Assembly: GCA_019425655.1 (NCBI GenBank)
Contig: NQWY01024849.1
Span: 1-64,000, forward strand
Source of the DNA: Rhizophagus prolifer
Lineage: Eukaryota; Glomeromycota; Glomeromycetes; Glomerales; Glomeraceae
Direction of reading: 5' to 3'
DNA length: 64,000 bases
The notes under the pieces are model-generated. The model was given only the letters and a program-made list of their open reading frames with translations. It was not told where the DNA came from and made no database searches. Both the position numbers and the translations under genes were made by a program. How positions within the stretch are numbered: the first letter of the stretch is position 1; every line of letters starts with the position of its first letter. Shown piece after piece: positions 61,090-64,000 of the stretch.

Positions 61090-64000
61090 GTTGTGTTGTA
61101 TCTCAAAGATACGGATAAATGAAAGCAATTCACAACGGCTGATTCAGCCACAGAAACACAAAAAAAGTTGTGTTGTATCTCAAAGATACGGATAAATGAA
61201 AGCAATTCACAACAAAATCTCCAACAGGTATCCCTGTACCACGGTTGTGTTGTATCTCAAAGATACGGATAAATGAAAGCAATTCACAACCCACTGGCGG
61301 CGCTGCTAAAATAGCTGAAAGTTGTGTTGTATCTCAAAGATACGGATAAATGAAAGCAATTCACAACAAGCTGCCAGGGGTGAAAGAATAAACGGATGTT
61401 GTGTTGTATCTCAAAGATACGGATAAATGAAAGCAATTCACAACTGACGGCTTCCAGGTTCTTTTACTTCTATTGTTGTGTTGTATCTCAAAGATACGGA
61501 TAAATGAAAGCAATTCACAACATGGTGTTCGCATCTATTATATTAATTCCCGTTGTGTTGTATCTCAAAGATACGGATAAATGAAAGCAATTCACAACTG
61601 ATTATGAATATTTTTAATAAAATTCAGTGTTGTGTTGTATCTCAAAGATACGGATAAATGAAAGCAATTCACAACATAATAGCGGTAATTTAGAAGTAGA
61701 CTTAAGTTGTGTTGTATCTCAAAGATACGGATAAATGAAAGCAATTCACAACGCACTTCTTTTATGTTCCTTCTAGGATACTGTTGTGTTGTATCTCAAA
61801 GATACGGATAAATGAAAGCAATTCACAACTGAATGTCCTACTGGTCAAATTAACTTCTTGTTGTGTTGTATCTCAAAGATACGGATAAATGAAAGCAATT
61901 CACAACTACGTTAAAATACGCCCTCAAAAGAGCTGGGTTGTGTTGTATCTCAAAGATACGGATAAATGAAAGCAATTCACAACAATTAATTAAATACAAA
62001 GACAAACGATATGGTTGTGTTGTATCTCAAAGATACGGATAAATGAAAGCAATTCACAACTACTTGCAACAGCACCTTTATAATCTGTATGTTGTGTTGT
62101 ATCTCAAAGATACGGATAAATGAAAGCAATTCACAACGTGTGCGCTCTAGCGATGCTAGATTACAAAGTTGTGTTGTATCTCAAAGATACGGATAAATGA
62201 AAGCAATTCACAACACAATATCCGTTTGATGATTTTGTATTGCGGTTGTGTTGTATCTCAAAGATACGGATAAATGAAAGCAATTCACAACGGGGCAAAA
62301 TATAGACCTATTGGACGGGTTGTTGTGTTGTATCTCAAAGATACGGATAAATGAAAGCAATTCACAACCAAAATCATCGTTTACACAACGGCGGCACTGT
62401 TGTGTTGTATCTCAAAGATACGGATAAATGAAAGCAATTCACAACTAAAAACGGAAACTTTGTCGAGTTGATAACGTTGTGTTGTATCTCAAAGATACGG
62501 ATAAATGAAAGCAATTCACAACTATTAATGGCGTTGGGAATAATTTCGTTTTGTTGTGTTGTATCTCAAAGATACGGATAAATGAAAGCAATTCACAACT
62601 CTTTGTTCCTTCAAGGATACTTTGGAATAGTTGTGTTGTATCTCAAAGATACGGATAAATGAAAGCAATTCACAACTAGATGCAACAGCACCTTTATAAT
62701 CTGTATGTTGTGTTGTATCTCAAAGATACGGATAAATGAAAGCAATTCACAACCTCTAACCACTCTTGTAAACTAAATGCTCTGTTGTGTTGTATCTCAA
62801 AGATACGGATAAATGAAAGCAATTCACAACATGTACCTTCATTGAAATTAAGTTCAAGTTGTTGTGTTGTATCTCAAAGATACGGATAAATGAAAGCAAT
62901 TCACAACGGCAACATCAAAGGTAATGTTATGTGTTTAGTTGTGTTGTATCTCAAAGATACGGATAAATGAAAGCAATTCACAACACTAAGACCGATAAGT
63001 TTGATTACTTTTGGGTTGTGTTGTATCTCAAAGATACGGATAAATGAAAGCAATTCACAACCGCGGTGGCATACGAATGTAAAATTATGGCGTTGTGTTG
63101 TATCTCAAAGATACGGATAAATGAAAGCAATTCACAACACTAAGTTCATTTATCCATCCAATCATAACGTTGTGTTGTATCTCAAAGATACGGATAAATG
63201 AAAGCAATTCACAACGGGATTGATTTACTTCTCGGAGGATCATTGGTTGTGTTGTATCTCAAAGATACGGATAAATGAAAGCAATTCACAACTAGGATGC
63301 GAGGAACACGAATTGATTGAAAGTTGTGTTGTATCTCAAAGATACGGATAAATGAAAGCAATTCACAACTAGGGGATTAACGGTAACTACGGATTATCCG
63401 TTGTGTTGTATCTCAAAGATACGGATAAATGAAAGCAATTCACAACGGGATTGATTTACTTCTCGGAGGATCATTGGTTGTGTTGTATCTCAAAGATACG
63501 GATAAATGAAAGCAATTCACAACTAGGATGCGAGGAACACGAATTGATTGAAAGTTGTGTTGTATCTCAAAGATACGGATAAATGAAAGCAATTCACAAC
63601 TGATATGAAGTTTGGAAATTTAGAAACTATGTTGTGTTGTATCTCAAAGATACGGATAAATGAAAGCAATTCACAACTAAAATCTTGTTTTTGCTTCATC
63701 ATCACCTGTTGTGTTGTATCTCAAAGATACGGATAAATGAAAGCAATTCACAACAAATTTTAAAACCTCTCTCAATAGCTAATCGTTGTGTTGTATCTCA
63801 AAGATACGGATAAATGAAAGCAATTCACAACAAGTGTATTCCTTCAGATAATCTGAAAGATGTTGTGTTGTATCTCAAAGATACGGATAAATGAAAGCAA
63901 TTCACAACTGTGTTAAATATTATAATACAGGCAGATATGTTGTGTTGTATCTCAAAGATACGGATAAATGAAAGCAATTCACAACGCAAATGGATTGTAA
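61090..64000 (-). CRISPR. CRISPR array, 38 repeats of 47 nt, continues beyond the window
   Basis: Repeats start at 61090 and recur every 77 nt, the last complete one at 63939-63985, followed by 15 nt of the next spacer. That is 37 whole spacers of 30 nt. On the plus strand the repeat begins GTTGTGTTGTATCTC and ends GAAAGCAATTCACAAC; I saw no variant copy. It has terminal inverted GTTGTG/CACAAC and an inner GTATCT-CAA-AGATAC stem. The anti-repeat in the tracrRNA shows that the functional crRNA is the minus strand, read towards cas2. Spacers 28-29 recur as 31-32. Read on the minus strand, each repeat contains TTG-N21-TATCTTTG, a full promoter pattern. Confidence 0.98.

Overview
The window looks like chromosome of a Flavobacteriia member, most likely Weeksellaceae (Chryseobacterium/Elizabethkingia type). 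I base this on low G+C, TAnnTTTG promoter boxes, DUF4492-cydAB, LytS/LytTR pairs, RND-OMF fusions and a large type II-C Cas9 with 47-nt repeats. This is inference; there is no rRNA or tRNA here to test it.

Layout. 0-5 kb: the end of an ABC exporter operon (permease, two doubtful small ORFs, ATPase, outer-membrane barrel) and a LytS/LytTR two-component pair. 5-12 kb: a truncated hydrolase copy, a divergent HxlR regulator and quinone reductase, an Nramp-related transporter, a hydrolase lipoprotein with a Spy-like partner, and a second LytS/LytTR pair. 12-21.3 kb: a heavy-metal export operon (CzcA fused to its outer-membrane factor, adaptor, haem-binding protein, P-type ATPase) behind a small GTG-start gene. 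A paralogue of that small gene heads 21.3-24.7 kb, the thioredoxin-ApbE-DUF4266-DUF3570 cluster.

25-43.7 kb is a sulfide/persulfide and respiration island: a frameshifted Crp-type regulator, rhodanese, OsmC, a complete RND pump, small membrane proteins, cytochrome bd (DUF4492, cydA, cydB, a 37-aa cydX-like ORF), sulfide:quinone oxidoreductase, a TauE exporter, persulfide dioxygenase-rhodanese, thioredoxin and a second Crp-type regulator. Four promoters in it carry the same Crp-like site at exactly the same distance from the -7 box, so they look like one regulon. 43.8-47.5 kb holds DJ-1, SDR, AraC and alcohol dehydrogenase genes. Next come 1.5 kb of gene-poor DNA and a broken tyrosine recombinase beside a molybdenum-cofactor operon (moaA-moeA-moaC-mobA-thiF/moeB) whose moaC carries an internal deletion.

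54-64 kb: an AraC gene, a short tracrRNA reading away from cas9, then cas9-cas1-cas2 and a CRISPR array of 38 apparently identical repeats that runs off the window. The tracrRNA shows that crRNAs are made from the minus strand. Read that way, each repeat holds a full flavobacterial promoter (TTG-N21-TAnnTTTG), so every spacer may have its own start site.

Most interesting: repeat-borne promoters, the Crp-like sulfide regulon with its broken neighbouring regulator, paired leaderless small genes with a covarying operator, and matching direct repeats at two promoters flanking a LytTR regulator gene.
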